Assembly: GCA_023387085.1 (NCBI GenBank)
Contig: JAEWIL010000003.1
Span: 1-13,350 of the forward strand
Source of the DNA: Pseudomonadota bacterium
Lineage (GTDB): Bacteria > Pseudomonadota > Alphaproteobacteria > Sphingomonadales > Sphingomonadaceae
Length of the DNA: 13,350 nucleotides
Direction: 5' to 3'
Of the stretch, positions 13,089 to 13,350 are shown one piece after another; positions within the stretch are counted from its first letter, which is position 1, and each line of letters begins with the position of its first letter. Both the position numbers and the translations under genes were made by a program. Under the pieces are notes generated by a model that was given only the letters and a program-made list of their open reading frames with translations, was not told the origin of the DNA and did not search any database.

Positions 13089-13350
13089 TAGCTGAACAGC
13101 TCCGCCATATGGGAATTGAGGAATTTGCCGTCCGGATCGGCGGCGCGGCGCACCGCGCGATAGCGTTCGGCCATCGGATAGAGCGCATCGACATCGGCGC
13201 GCGACAGCGTGTGGCGCTTCGCCCAGTGCGGCCGCCCGCCATGCTCGCGAAAAATTGCCTCGGCATCGGCGAATAGCGTCCGCCACGGCATGGGCGCATA
13301 TTGGTGCATCGAAATCGCCGCGACCGGTCCCTTGTTCATCGGGCTCATCC
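13088..13350 (-). CDS. FAD-linked aldonolactone/polyol oxidase, C-terminal part (cut by window edge)
   Basis: Only the last 86 or so residues are visible; the gene runs past 13350. The sequence RPHWAKRHTL (39-48 of the visible part) carries the HWAK motif of the D-arabinono-1,4-lactone oxidase domain. It is followed by a YPMAERYRAVRRAADPDGKFLNSHM block, the standard ending of the ALO/GLO/xylitol-oxidase flavoenzymes. These use covalently or tightly bound FAD to oxidise sugar lactones or polyols with O2 or another acceptor. The apparent ATG at 13348 is an internal methionine, not a start. The stop codon overlaps the start of the aldolase by one base. The FAD-binding half cannot be checked here. 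Confidence 0.8.
   Translation of the reverse strand, partial: MSPMNKGPVAAISMHQYAPMPWRTLFADAEAIFREHGGRPHWAKRHTLSRADVDALYPMAERYRAVRRAADPDGKFLNSHMAELFS

Overview
The window reads as chromosomal DNA of a GC-rich alphaproteobacterium of the order Sphingomonadales, most like Sphingopyxis, Sphingomonas or a close relative. The grounds are base composition, protein sequence style, a MucR/Ros-type regulator, the gene order nfuA-like / rutE-like / tsaB / rimI / mucR-like / fur / plsC / miaB / phoH, and EcfG-type (general stress response) promoter sequences. The genus is an inference and no rRNA is present.

Positions 1-290 hold no gene. They carry a run of palindromic, REP-like repeats, including a 103-bp two-armed element at 143-245 with compensatory base changes. 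From 291 to 7182 all genes lie on the minus strand and are housekeeping in character: an NfuA-type Fe-S carrier, a RutE-like nitroreductase, TsaB (tRNA t6A synthesis), RimI (N-terminal acetyltransferase), a MucR-family zinc-finger regulator, a Fur-family regulator, a PlsC-type acyltransferase, MiaB (tRNA ms2i6A synthesis) and PhoH/YbeZ. Several overlap by a few bases (rutE/tsaB, tsaB/rimI, fur/plsC), indicating translational coupling. A very strong hairpin (4229-4309) separates mucR from fur.

From 7246 the plus strand carries a DUF429-like gene of unknown function, followed 19 bp later by tRNA-Thr(TGT). Returning to the minus strand, 8249-10147 holds two compact stress-type transcription units. 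One is a GH130-family glycoside phosphorylase/hydrolase-like gene, the other a 56-residue DUF1328 membrane peptide. Each is preceded by an exact match to the EcfG consensus (GGAAC, 16 bp, CGTT), and a U-tract terminator separates the two units. These are the only such matches I found when checking the GGAAC occurrences in the window.

The right end (10190 to beyond 13350) is a tightly overlapping minus-strand operon: the C-terminal part of an aldonolactone/polyol-oxidase-type flavoprotein, a D-threonine-aldolase-like PLP enzyme with a His-x-Asp metal site, a major facilitator transporter and a TetR regulator. Joint oxidase and beta-hydroxy-D-amino-acid aldolase chemistry, with export or import under TetR control, is the most system-like accessory feature here; its substrate cannot be read from the sequence.
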